The notes under the pieces were generated by a model. It did not search any database. It was not told the origin of the DNA and worked only from the letters and a program-made list of their open reading frames with translations. A stretch of 11,170 bases of DNA from SM23-78 sp041479965 (GTDB lineage Archaea > Nanobdellota > Nanobdellia > Woesearchaeales > SM23-78). Numbering within the stretch: position 1 is the first letter of the stretch; each line of letters opens with the position of its first letter. Position numbers and translations under genes: made by a program. The stretch lies in NCBI GenBank assembly GCA_041479965.1, contig JBGOZE010000044.1:1-11170 (forward strand), in the 5' to 3' direction. This document shows, piece after piece, positions 5,169 through 11,170 of the stretch.

Positions 5169-5804
5169 TTAAGGAATGCCTGCTTGGCTGTTCTTCCCTA
5201 TAAAATCATTGTATCTTAGCTTCATGACATATTCTTCTCTTCCGTTGTCAGAATCAACTTTCTCTGAGATTATGCTGAAGTCAAACTTCTTGAACAGCTT
5301 GAATGCGCATAGATTGTCCTTGTAAACGCTTAGATTGATGGTTCCAAGCCCTATGGTGTTAAAGGCATGGTCGAGCAATACGCGCATGGCATCTGTGCCT
5401 CTTCCGTGTCCTCTGTTCTCCCCTATCATGATCTTCAGTTCCGGACCATCATTGAATTCCTCTGTGTCTATCAAGTTAATATCTCCTATTGGCGAGCTGT
5501 CGCCCTTGTCGAATATGCACAGGGTTAGCTCTCCAGGGTCTTGGTTGCACTCTTGCACCATCTTCATTATCTGCTCAGAAGTGTACTGGGACTTGTCATC
5601 CCCTGTGCCTTTGATTATGCTCTCGTTCTCAAGCCATTTCTTGTAGAGCTCGCAGAATCCTGCGTCCTCAGGCAAAGGGCCCAGACTGACTGCTTCTCCG
5701 TGGAGCAGTGGCATCTGCTGGAGGCTTTTCTTGTAGTCCCTGATTGACCTGCACCTCAGAATCGTTGTCTGGATTGTGTCCTCTTTTTGGATTGCTTCTG
5801 TCAT
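5169..5804 (-). CDS. GNAT-family N-acetyltransferase (RimJ/RimL-like)
   Basis: The protein has 211 residues from the ATG at 5804. The open frame extends to a TTG at 5861, but a TATA box at 5827-5837 lies inside that extension, about 29 bases before the ATG, so a leaderless start at 5804 is chosen. After about 33 low-similarity residues, the domain begins LHGEAVSLGPLPEDAGFCELYKKW (34-57), as in RimJ/RimL-type proteins. The acetyl-CoA pyrophosphate loop is ENRGHGRGTDAMRVLLDHAF (129-148), with R-G-H-G-R-G at 131-136. The last strands LSVYKDNLCAFKLFKKFDF (158-176) carry the typical N-xxA-xxLF pattern. The substrate is unknown: this subfamily acetylates protein N-termini or small molecules. The gene diverges from the AMMECR1 gene. 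Confidence 0.85.
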   Translation of the reverse strand: MTEAIQKEDTIQTTILRCRSIRDYKKSLQQMPLLHGEAVSLGPLPEDAGFCELYKKWLENESIIKGTGDDKSQYTSEQIMKMVQECNQDPGELTLCIFDKGDSSPIGDINLIDTEEFNDGPELKIMIGENRGHGRGTDAMRVLLDHAFNTIGLGTINLSVYKDNLCAFKLFKKFDFSIISEKVDSDNGREEYVMKLRYNDFIGKNSQAGIP

Positions 5805-5826
5805 GGTGAGATGCTCGACTGGGAGG

Positions 5827-5837
5827 TTTTTTATAAG
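5827..5837 (-). promoter_or_regulatory. TATA box of the GNAT gene
   Basis: On the minus strand this reads ACTTATAAAAA, centred about 29 bases before the ATG at 5804. A second TTTATAA-type box (GCTTATAAAGG, 5849-5859) lies 21 bases further upstream and may be an alternative promoter. Confidence 0.5.
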
Positions 5838-5894
5838 TCTTGCGAAAGCCTTTATAAGCAACGCTACTGACGAGTGGCACTTCTGATAGGATAA

Positions 5895-5907
5895 ATTATT
5901 AAAACCC
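5895..5907 (+). promoter_or_regulatory. TATA box of the AMMECR1 gene
   Basis: The AT-rich element ATTATTAAAACCC is centred about 26-27 bases before the ATG at 5927, with no Shine-Dalgarno sequence, consistent with a leaderless message. Confidence 0.5.
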
Positions 5908-5926
5908 CTTATGATTTCCCTCAGCC

Positions 5927-6490
5927 ATGAACCAAGCAGACAAGAAGCTTCTGTTGAAACTGGCTAGGGATTCTATCCGGAGCTATCTCAAAGGCAAGAA
6001 GCCTGACATGAAAGCAGCCCAGCATCTCGCTGGCAAGCAAGGGGTTTTTGTGACTTTGCATGACAAGAACGGGGAGCTAAGAGGATGCATAGGCTTTCCA
6101 ATGCCTGTGTATGCCTTGAACATGGCAGTCGTAGAGGCTGCGAGGAGCGCTGCATTCCATGACCCGAGATTCCCTCCAGTCAAAGAGGAAGAGATGAAAG
6201 ACATGATGATAGAAATTTCAGTCCTTACCTTGCCAGAGCCGGTCAAGGTGAGCCGGCCTAATGAGTTCATGGAGAAGATAAAGATAGGAGAAGACGGACT
6301 CATAATTGAAGGAGCCTACGGCTCAGGATTATTATTGCCTCAAGTAGCCACTGAGAACAATTTCAATGTCCAGACCTTCCTTAACTGCCTCTGCCAGAAA
6401 GCAGGCATGGGATTCAACTGCTGGAAAGACTTGAATAACAAAGTTTCTAAATTCCAGGCTATAGTGTTCAATGAGAAGGATATCAAATAA
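5927..6490 (+). CDS. AMMECR1-domain protein
   Basis: The protein has 187 residues, covering a single AMMECR1 domain. The hallmark LRGCIG is at 51-56, followed by the conserved helix VVEAARSAAFHDPRFPPV (68-85), EISVLTLPEPV (96-106), the DGLII/GLLLPQVA segment (123-141) and the C-terminal LCQKAGM..CW helix (154-166). The cellular role of the family is not established in archaea. It is often annotated beside MEMO-like proteins and radical-SAM enzymes, and human AMMECR1 is linked to a developmental syndrome; an enzymatic role involving the invariant Cys of LRGCIG has been proposed. The gene ends 12 bases from the converging gene at 6503. Confidence 0.92.
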   Translation: MNQADKKLLLKLARDSIRSYLKGKKPDMKAAQHLAGKQGVFVTLHDKNGELRGCIGFPMPVYALNMAVVEAARSAAFHDPRFPPVKEEEMKDMMIEISVLTLPEPVKVSRPNEFMEKIKIGEDGLIIEGAYGSGLLLPQVATENNFNVQTFLNCLCQKAGMGFNCWKDLNNKVSKFQAIVFNEKDIK

Positions 6491-6502
6491 AAGATATTCA
6501 GA

Positions 6503-6811
6503 TTACATTTTTCTCAAAATTGTTCTTAATGAACTAATGCATTTCAAAGCTTGCTGGGTCTGCGTAAGCGCTGCAGTCTTAAACTCAATTAATGGTGTTG
6601 AACCTCTGAATTTTTTGCATTGACTCACAGTGTACTCAAGTCCCTGTATAGTTTTTTTAAGAGTTTCTGCCAAATCTTTTATTCTTGAGATTTCAAAATC
6701 AATACCATCTCCTGATTCTAGAACATTTTTCACTTCACGATGAGCTTTATCAAAATCCTCACTTATTATTTTCTTCCTTATATCTTTTAAATTCCTTCTT
6801 ATACCAACCAT
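6503..6811 (-). CDS. Small helical protein downstream of uppS
   Basis: The protein has 102 residues, starting at the ATG at 6811 with a strong ribosome binding site AAAGGAGGTT (minus strand of 6816-6825). The sequence is basic and almost entirely helix-forming, with heptad-like segments (NLKDIRKKIISEDFDKAHREVKNVLES and IKDLAETLKKTIQGLEYTVSQCKKF). It has two cysteines and no membrane segment or known motif. I do not recognise the family. It starts 28 bases after the uppS stop with a ribosome binding site and no separate promoter, so it is most likely translated from the uppS message. Confidence 0.65.
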   Translation of the reverse strand: MVGIRRNLKDIRKKIISEDFDKAHREVKNVLESGDGIDFEISRIKDLAETLKKTIQGLEYTVSQCKKFRGSTPLIEFKTAALTQTQQALKCISSLRTILRKM

Positions 6812-6839
6812 TCTGAACCTCCTTTCAAATTTGGATTAT

Positions 6840-7547
6840 TTATTTCCCGTATCTTCTCTGCCTGCTAGAGAATTCATCAATGCATTTCTTCAGGTCTTCT
6901 TTGGTGAACTCTGGCCAGTGCTTGTTCTTGAGGAAGATAATCTCGCTGTAGATGCCCTGCCAGGGTAAAAATCCGCTAAGCCTCTCCTCGCTCGTCCTGA
7001 TTATCAGGTCAGGCTCGCTCTCCAGTAAGAGGTGCTTCTGGAACACTTCTGAAGTTATGCCCTCTGGCTTTAATTTGCCATCCTTTACTTCCTGCGCCAT
7101 CTTCCTGGCTGCCTGTGTTATCTCCCATCTGCCCCCATAAGCGATTAGCATGTTGAGCTTGTAATCCTGATTGTTCTTGGTGAGCTCCATTATCTCATTG
7201 AGGTTATCCCTGAGCTTTGCAGGCAGTCTCTCAAGGTCTCCGATGAATCTTACCCTGTATTGGTCCTTGACTTTTCCTTTCTTGAGGTTTTTCAGGAATT
7301 TTGTGCTGAACTGCTGGAACAATCCTAGTAGAAAATCAACCTCTCGTTTGTCCCGCTCAAGATTGTCAGTGCTGCAAGTCCAAAAAGAGATTTCCTTGAC
7401 ACCTTCTTCCTTGCACCAATCAATGAGCTTCTCAAACACTTCAGCACCTTTCCTGTGGCCTTCCCAGGCTGGCAAGCCTCTCTGCTTGGCCCATCTCCTG
7501 TTGCCGTCAGGTATTATCGCAATGTGTTTTGGTGTGTTCTCTGTCAT
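6840..7547 (-). CDS. uppS: Polyprenyl (undecaprenyl-type) diphosphate synthase, cis-prenyltransferase
   Basis: The protein has 235 residues. It catalyses cis condensation of isopentenyl diphosphate units onto an allylic primer, making the long polyprenyl diphosphate that becomes the lipid carrier for glycan assembly at the membrane. The motifs are clear: HIAIIPDGNRRWAKQ (8-22) with catalytic D14, GHRKG (30-34), FWTCSTDN (55-62), AYGGRWEI (136-143), and PDLIIRTSEERLSGFLPWQ (179-197), then WPEF (211-214). One oddity: in the family the loop reads RTSGExRxS, while here the stretch R184-TSEE-R189 is one residue shorter, the Gly being absent. The start is supported by a TATA box 28 bases upstream. 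Confidence 0.93.
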   Translation of the reverse strand: MTENTPKHIAIIPDGNRRWAKQRGLPAWEGHRKGAEVFEKLIDWCKEEGVKEISFWTCSTDNLERDKREVDFLLGLFQQFSTKFLKNLKKGKVKDQYRVRFIGDLERLPAKLRDNLNEIMELTKNNQDYKLNMLIAYGGRWEITQAARKMAQEVKDGKLKPEGITSEVFQKHLLLESEPDLIIRTSEERLSGFLPWQGIYSEIIFLKNKHWPEFTKEDLKKCIDEFSSRQRRYGK

Positions 7548-7571
7548 CTTTTATCCTGAGTAGGATTAATA

Positions 7572-7579
7572 TTTATAAA
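7572..7579 (-). promoter_or_regulatory. TATA box of uppS
   Basis: TTTATAAA is centred 28 bases before the uppS ATG at 7547, which indicates a leaderless or near-leaderless transcript separate from the CBS gene that ends at 7610. Confidence 0.6.
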
Positions 7580-7609
7580 ATTTATGCAATAAGAAATGAA
7601 TAATTGTCT

Positions 7610-8155
7610 CTAAAGCGTGTCCTTGCACTGAGGGCAGACCAGTTGCCCGTCAACATCTTCTAGGTCAGAAGAGTAGTTGCTGCACACCTCGCACACGCCC
7701 TCGTCTTCTTCGCTGCTTCCTATTTTTCTGCCTTCTTCCCTGATCTCGAATTTCTCGACTATGATTTCAAAGAGCTGGGGCTGTATCTTGAGGATGTCCT
7801 TTATGGTCATGAATCCTACGAATTTTCCCTTGTCAAGAACAGGCAGGTGCCTTATGTTATGGTCCCTCATTATCGTGAGGGCTTCGTACAAGTCCTTTTC
7901 AGGACCTATTGTCATCAACTCTGTTTCCATGACTTTTGAGATGGGAGTCTTAGCAGGGTCTAGGAGAGCAGCTATGCCTTTTCTTACCATGTCCTGCTCT
8001 GTGACTATGCCGATAATCTTGCCTTTATCTTCGACTAGCAAGCTTCCGACGTGCTTGTCATTCATTATGTCAGCGCATTGCTTAAGAGTAGTGTCTTTGC
8101 TCACAGTCACCGGATGCAGGGTCATGCAATCTCCGACCTTATATCCTGTTTTCAT
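7610..8155 (-). CDS. CBS-domain pair protein with C-terminal zinc ribbon
   Basis: The protein has 181 residues, with ribosome binding site GAAGGTGAT (minus strand of 8162-8170) six bases before the ATG. Two CBS motifs form a Bateman module: about residues 8-60 (VGDCMTLHPVTVSKDTTLKQCADIMNDKHVGSLLVEDKGKIIGIVTEQDMV) and 72-124 (ISKVMETELMTIGPEKDLYEALTIMRDHNIRHLPVLDKGKFVGFMTIKDIL). Such modules bind adenosine nucleotides and sense energy or ion state. After an acidic linker (149-153), C155-x2-C158 and C174-x2-C177 form a rubredoxin-like zinc ribbon. It may be a small nucleotide-responsive regulator; the partner is unknown. It lies between the nucleotidyltransferase-HEPN gene and uppS on the same strand. 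Confidence 0.92.
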   Translation of the reverse strand: MKTGYKVGDCMTLHPVTVSKDTTLKQCADIMNDKHVGSLLVEDKGKIIGIVTEQDMVRKGIAALLDPAKTPISKVMETELMTIGPEKDLYEALTIMRDHNIRHLPVLDKGKFVGFMTIKDILKIQPQLFEIIVEKFEIREEGRKIGSSEEDEGVCEVCSNYSSDLEDVDGQLVCPQCKDTL

Positions 8156-8192
8156 GAAAATATCACCTTCTTTTGTCCTGTGAATTATTGTT

Positions 8193-8203
8193 GGTTTAAA
8201 AAG
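8193..8203 (-). promoter_or_regulatory. TATA box of the CBS-domain gene
   Basis: On the minus strand this reads CTTTTTAAACC. It is centred 43 bases before the start at 8155, predicting a leader of about 16 bases that just contains the GAAGGTGAT site. It lies in the 53-base gap after the upstream gene. Confidence 0.5.
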
Positions 8204-8208
8204 TTAAT

Positions 8209-10083
8209 CTAGTAGTTCACCATTATCTCAACGTCCTTGCCGAAGATGCTCTTCAGGTCCTCGAATATGGGCTCCTTGATGAACACTCTCTCTGGCATCT
8301 CGACTGCTGTCAAGGCTGCTTCGTACTCTTCCAATGAGCTGGCCTCTATGTTCCTAAGCGCTCCTTCAGGAGTTATGTCTGCTTTGGAGATGTCCTTTTC
8401 CTCGTTGTCTATGTCGTGGATGATGAAGGCTTTCTTGCCTAGCAGCACTACTTCTCCGAACTTCTTTCCGTGCTTGACTCGAAGCCTGGTCTTCTCAAGC
8501 TCAATCCCTCTCTTCCTTTGGATGTACTCCACCAGGAATCTCAGAAGCTCCCGTGAGTCTTTCTGTACGCTCTGAACTTCTGCCTTGGTGAGCTTCTTGT
8601 TGTCATAGTCTTTCTTTGCCTTCTCGATGTCTTTTAGTATCCTCAGGTATTTCTCAGGTATCAATCCTTTGTGGACTATCTCTTCCTCGAACATCTTGAT
8701 CATGTCAAGGTCCTTGACCTTGGCCATTCCTTCCATCTTGAGGATGTCCCTGACCACTGTGACTATGCTTTCATAACTGTGCATCACGCTCTCCTCTTCC
8801 TTTTTCTTCTCAATGTCCTTGAATAACTCTTCCAGTCTCTTCAGGTATTTCTCAGCGTCCTTCAGGAGCTTGTCAATCTCTTCACCGGAAAGGTCTTTCT
8901 TGGTTCCGTGCTCCAGGTCCTTCCTCACCTTGATGTTCCTCTCAAGAATGTCAATGTACTCGTCTTCGAGCATTTTTTCTTTCTTGACAAAGATGTCTTT
9001 CATGATTTCAGGAGTCTCCTTGGGAGTTGGAGGAGGTATGCCGTAGAGCATGAGGGCAGCTTGGCTTGGAGTGAGTATGGCGTAGAAGGTGTCTTCCATT
9101 CCAATATCCTTGAGCTTGTACTTTATCCTCTCAAGCATCTGCTCGCCTGTGCTCATGAACATGTCAATTGCTTCTGGGCTGGGTTTTATCCTTCCCATCT
9201 GCAATAGTAGCTTCCAGGGCATGAATATGCCTCTGTCATAGAGGGGTATGCCGTCTCTCAGGAAAGTGAAGAATATGGGGTTAGCTTCTTTTATTCCCTC
9301 CCAGAAATCAGTGAGTATGTAGACTTGGATGTTGAGCTTGTTCTCAATTCCTGTCATCTTGCCAGCATCAATGCCCATGCCGATGATGATAGCCCTCAGC
9401 TTGTCCTTTAGCTCAGCCCTGGTCATCTTCTTGACATCTGTGTCATCTATAACGATGAACACGTCGATGTCGCTCTTGTTGGTGGCCTTGCCCTGCACCA
9501 GGCTTCCTGCGAGCACGTAAGAGACAATGTACTTTTCGAACTTCTTGAGCACCATGTCCTTGTGTATCTCTGAAATCTTGATGGCAGAAAGCATTCCTGT
9601 GTCATGCATAGGAGCGCTCATGGCTATCATCTGCAGCACTTCGTACTTGGCGTCGTAGCAGGACTGCCAGACCTCTGTCAATAGGACTAGGTGAGGAGAA
9701 AGGTGCTTATGAGTCTCCTCAGCCATCTTGGTGATGATTGAGCCGAGCCTGTCCTTGAGCTCGTCCTTGCTTAGCTTCTGGGAATCAGTGTCATCAACCA
9801 GGACTAGGACGTTAATCTTTTCCTTCTTGTCATCATCCTTGTCAGGCGGCAAAAGGGCTACGCCCATGATGTAGCCTTCGAACTTGGAGACAATCTTCTC
9901 CTTGAAAGAATCAATTTTGTCTTTTATCTCCTCGAGCTTCTTCTTGGCCTCGTCAGGGATCTTCTCAGCCATCTTGTCAAGCTCATTGCCGAGAGAATTC
10001 TCTTCCTTCTTCTCCTCAGCTGGCTCCTTCTTCTCTTCCTTGTTGACAGCCTCGATTTTTTTAGCCTTGAATTTCTTTGTCAA
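8209..10083 (-). CDS. Duplicated nucleotidyltransferase domain protein with HEPN-like region
   Basis: The protein has 624 residues from a TTG start at 10083, with GGGGTGAT six bases upstream. Residues 1-60 are highly charged (E/K). Residues 64-165 and 178-287 are tandem copies of a polymerase-beta-type nucleotidyltransferase domain, aligned by KFEGYI/KFEKYI, VLVLVDDTD/VFIVIDDTD, DELKDRL/AELKDKL, LLTEVW/ILTDFW and APMHDTG/IPLYDRG. Only the second keeps the signature: G193-S194...G198 and S204-D205-I206-D207. In the first, GS is GV and SDID is EKIN, so it is probably non-catalytic. The third acid seems replaced by Q253 in the second. Residues 303-425 are helical, with TPSQAALMLYG and R387-KDLE-H392, an R-x4-H motif as in HEPN domains. 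A second helical stretch (440-525) and a small beta-rich C-terminus (530-624) follow. The combination recalls MNT-HEPN pairs fused in one chain; the role is inferred, the substrate unknown. Confidence 0.85.
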   Translation of the reverse strand: MTKKFKAKKIEAVNKEEKKEPAEEKKEENSLGNELDKMAEKIPDEAKKKLEEIKDKIDSFKEKIVSKFEGYIMGVALLPPDKDDDKKEKINVLVLVDDTDSQKLSKDELKDRLGSIITKMAEETHKHLSPHLVLLTEVWQSCYDAKYEVLQMIAMSAPMHDTGMLSAIKISEIHKDMVLKKFEKYIVSYVLAGSLVQGKATNKSDIDVFIVIDDTDVKKMTRAELKDKLRAIIIGMGIDAGKMTGIENKLNIQVYILTDFWEGIKEANPIFFTFLRDGIPLYDRGIFMPWKLLLQMGRIKPSPEAIDMFMSTGEQMLERIKYKLKDIGMEDTFYAILTPSQAALMLYGIPPPTPKETPEIMKDIFVKKEKMLEDEYIDILERNIKVRKDLEHGTKKDLSGEEIDKLLKDAEKYLKRLEELFKDIEKKKEEESVMHSYESIVTVVRDILKMEGMAKVKDLDMIKMFEEEIVHKGLIPEKYLRILKDIEKAKKDYDNKKLTKAEVQSVQKDSRELLRFLVEYIQRKRGIELEKTRLRVKHGKKFGEVVLLGKKAFIIHDIDNEEKDISKADITPEGALRNIEASSLEEYEAALTAVEMPERVFIKEPIFEDLKSIFGKDVEIMVNY

Positions 10084-10140
10084 GAAAAATCACCCCTTGA
10101 TTTGATACATGATTATTCAAGAATATAAGAGTAGATAATT

Positions 10141-10150
10141 GTTTATAAAG
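10141..10150 (-). promoter_or_regulatory. TATA box of the nucleotidyltransferase-HEPN gene
   Basis: On the minus strand this reads CTTTATAAAC, centred about 62 bases before the TTG at 10083. The transcript would have a leader of about 36 bases ending in the GGGGTGAT ribosome binding site. Confidence 0.5.
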
Positions 10151-10179
10151 GTTATGCTTAGAATAAAGGAAAATAAAAC

Positions 10180-10196
10180 AAAAATGAAAAAGTTTT
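10180..10196. repeat. 17-bp direct repeat, left copy
   Basis: AAAAATGAAAAAGTTTT occurs here and again at 10346-10362. On the minus strand the repeat is AAAACTTTTTCATTTTT, a T-rich string like an archaeal terminator. This copy lies after the long stem at 10204-10276 when read on the minus strand. Confidence 0.6.
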
Positions 10197-10203
10197 GAAT
10201 CTT

Positions 10204-10276
10204 AATCAACAACCTCGTCTTTAATGGCAAGGTGTGTTGGTAAGCAAAAAAGCATAGCCGAACGAGGTTGGTGATT
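10204..10276 (-). ncRNA. Long stem-loop, possible structured RNA
   Basis: The arms 10204-10218 (AATCA, one mismatch, CAACCTCGT) and 10262-10276 (ACGAGGTTG, mismatch, TGATT) pair at 14 of 15 positions around a 43-base loop. The stem is GC-richer than its AT-rich surroundings and is not near a start codon. Read on the minus strand, a TATA-like AATTTTAATAAG lies around 10299-10310 and a T-rich tract (10180-10196) follows, so it could be a short independent RNA. I recognise no known RNA family: there are no convincing C/D boxes and no H/ACA tail. The strand is inferred from the T tract. Alternatives are the end of a small mobile element or a processing hairpin in the 3' region of the upstream gene. 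Confidence 0.4.
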
Positions 10277-10345
10277 TCAAAAAAGGATACTGAATCATCT
10301 TATTAAAATTAGGTGTATGCTTTTTTGTTAATTAAAAATTAAGAA

Positions 10346-10362
10346 AAAAATGAAAAAGTTTT
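10346..10362. repeat. 17-bp direct repeat, right copy; terminator-like on minus strand
   Basis: This is identical to 10180-10196. It begins one base after the stop codon of the minus-strand gene ending at 10364 and, read on that strand, forms a T-rich tract, so it probably terminates that gene. Confidence 0.55.
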
Positions 10363-10363
10363 A

Positions 10364-11170
10364 TTATTTATTAAGCTGATCGCCAATATCGTACTTCTTC
10401 TTGTCATCTTCTTTCTTGGATAGGCCGTAGGCATCAGATTCAACAGCTCTTCCTCTTTCATCTACCCATACGCCTTTCTCGACTCCACGTCTTATTCTCA
10501 TAAGGTCATCCACATCATGGCCTGAGTACTGGACTTTGTCATCAATGGTGTAGCCTGCTTTCTCTGCCAATCCTTTCACATGGGATGCGATGTGCACCCT
10601 GTGCTTGCCTGCAAGATTAGAAGCAACCTTTTGGTTCACAACATAGTTCAAGGCGTTTTTGAGGTATTCTCCTTGATTTTCTTTCAGATGCTTTTTGATA
10701 TGGCCAATAGTGGCTTTCTTGTTCTTGGCAAAATTCTCTGCAAGGCCTCTAAAGTAAGATTGCCTACCGCTGGCTCCAAGAAACTCATCCATCAGGCCAG
10801 TAAGGATCTCGTATTGATCTTCAATAGTGGCTTTCTTGTCAAAGTCTTTCAATGCCCCAGGATGGACCTTGTCGAAATAAGCCATGATTCCCTCGACAAT
10901 GGCTTTCTGCAAGTCTTCTTTTTTCTGGTGTACCTTAGCATTGTCATCCTTGAAGGTCTTGGTGAGAGCGTCAGTTGTCTTCTTGTAGAGCTCGTCGATG
11001 CCAGGAGTGAATACATTGTTGTAGTAATGGTTGAGGTTTTCTTCCTTCTGGAAATTATCGATGTCCTTGAAAGAATCAGTAAGGTCCTTGTAGTGAGTGT
11101 CGTTCAAGTGGTTGAAGAACTCATCTAGGTTCTTGTGCTTCTTGAATTCTTTTCCTGTATAATCAACATG
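10364..11170 (-). CDS. Uncharacterised helical protein, N-terminus beyond the window
   Basis: At least 269 codons are open on the minus strand up to the window edge, so the 5' end is missing; the visible part begins VDYTGKEFKKHKNLDEFF. A TTG at 11107 could be read as a start, but it has no ribosome binding site and the frame continues upstream with sequence of the same character. The protein is strongly charged and mostly helical, with no signal, membrane segment or cysteine visible. Toward the C-terminus there is a more globular stretch (AEKAGYTIDDKVQYSGHDVDDLMRIRRGVEKGVWVDERGRAV), then a charged tail ending DIGDQLNK. I do not recognise the family. The T-rich direct repeat at 10346-10362 is probably its terminator. 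Confidence 0.75.
   Translation of the reverse strand, partial: HVDYTGKEFKKHKNLDEFFNHLNDTHYKDLTDSFKDIDNFQKEENLNHYYNNVFTPGIDELYKKTTDALTKTFKDDNAKVHQKKEDLQKAIVEGIMAYFDKVHPGALKDFDKKATIEDQYEILTGLMDEFLGASGRQSYFRGLAENFAKNKKATIGHIKKHLKENQGEYLKNALNYVVNQKVASNLAGKHRVHIASHVKGLAEKAGYTIDDKVQYSGHDVDDLMRIRRGVEKGVWVDERGRAVESDAYGLSKKEDDKKKYDIGDQLNK

Noticed and set aside
5805..5861. Longer GNAT start at a TTG (5861)
   Set aside because: It would translate through a TATA box placed correctly for the ATG at 5804, has no ribosome binding site, and adds only low-similarity residues.
11107..11107. TTG as the start of the last gene
   Set aside because: The frame remains open with matching composition to the window edge and there is no ribosome binding site before the TTG, so the gene is taken as partial.
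1..11170. tRNA, rRNA, CRISPR array, insertion sequence
   Set aside because: No cloverleaf with a GTTCRA loop, no regularly spaced repeats, and no transposase-like frame were found. The only recombinase is a housekeeping-type XerA.

Overview
The window looks like part of an archaeal chromosome, most likely from an uncultivated, small-genome lineage of the DPANN type (Woesearchaeota-like). That lineage guess is inference. The archaeal assignment itself is well supported: there is an Rpo11/RpoL RNA polymerase subunit, a METTL5-type rRNA methylase, an AMMECR1 protein, an archaeal-type single Xer recombinase, and a cis-prenyltransferase. TATA boxes sit about 26-29 bases before many start codons, so transcripts are leaderless or nearly so. 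GGTGA/GGAGG ribosome binding sites appear mainly where genes have leaders or lie inside operons, and TTG/GTG starts are common.

Left part (1-2470, + strand): a small PadR-family regulator; an uncharacterised helical protein whose C-terminal end is displaced into another frame by a single-base frameshift; a 28-bp site that strongly resembles a dif chromosome-resolution site; a two-helix membrane protein; and a tyrosine recombinase of the XerA type with all catalytic residues. The dif-like site lies about 0.4 kb upstream of the recombinase gene. This is the most striking observation in the window: a candidate self-contained XerA-dif module.

Middle part (2471-6490): after an AT-rich convergent gap come two minus-strand genes, a coiled-coil/helix-turn-helix protein and a degenerate nucleotidyltransferase. 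These diverge from a + strand pair, the METTL5-like methylase and rpoL, which serve ribosome modification and transcription. A minus-strand GNAT acetyltransferase then diverges from an AMMECR1-domain protein.

Right part (6491-11170, all - strand): reading along the minus strand, there is a large helical protein that runs off the window edge and an intergenic stretch with a long, near-perfect RNA-like stem flanked by a 17-bp direct repeat. Next comes a 624-residue protein with a dead nucleotidyltransferase domain, a second one that keeps its signature motif, and a HEPN-like region. After it come a CBS-pair/zinc-ribbon protein, the polyprenyl diphosphate synthase UppS, and a small helical protein that follows uppS as an operon partner. 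The multidomain nucleotidyltransferase-HEPN protein is a second candidate for an undescribed system, possibly a single-chain relative of MNT-HEPN toxin-antitoxin modules. No tRNA, rRNA, CRISPR array or insertion sequence was recognised.
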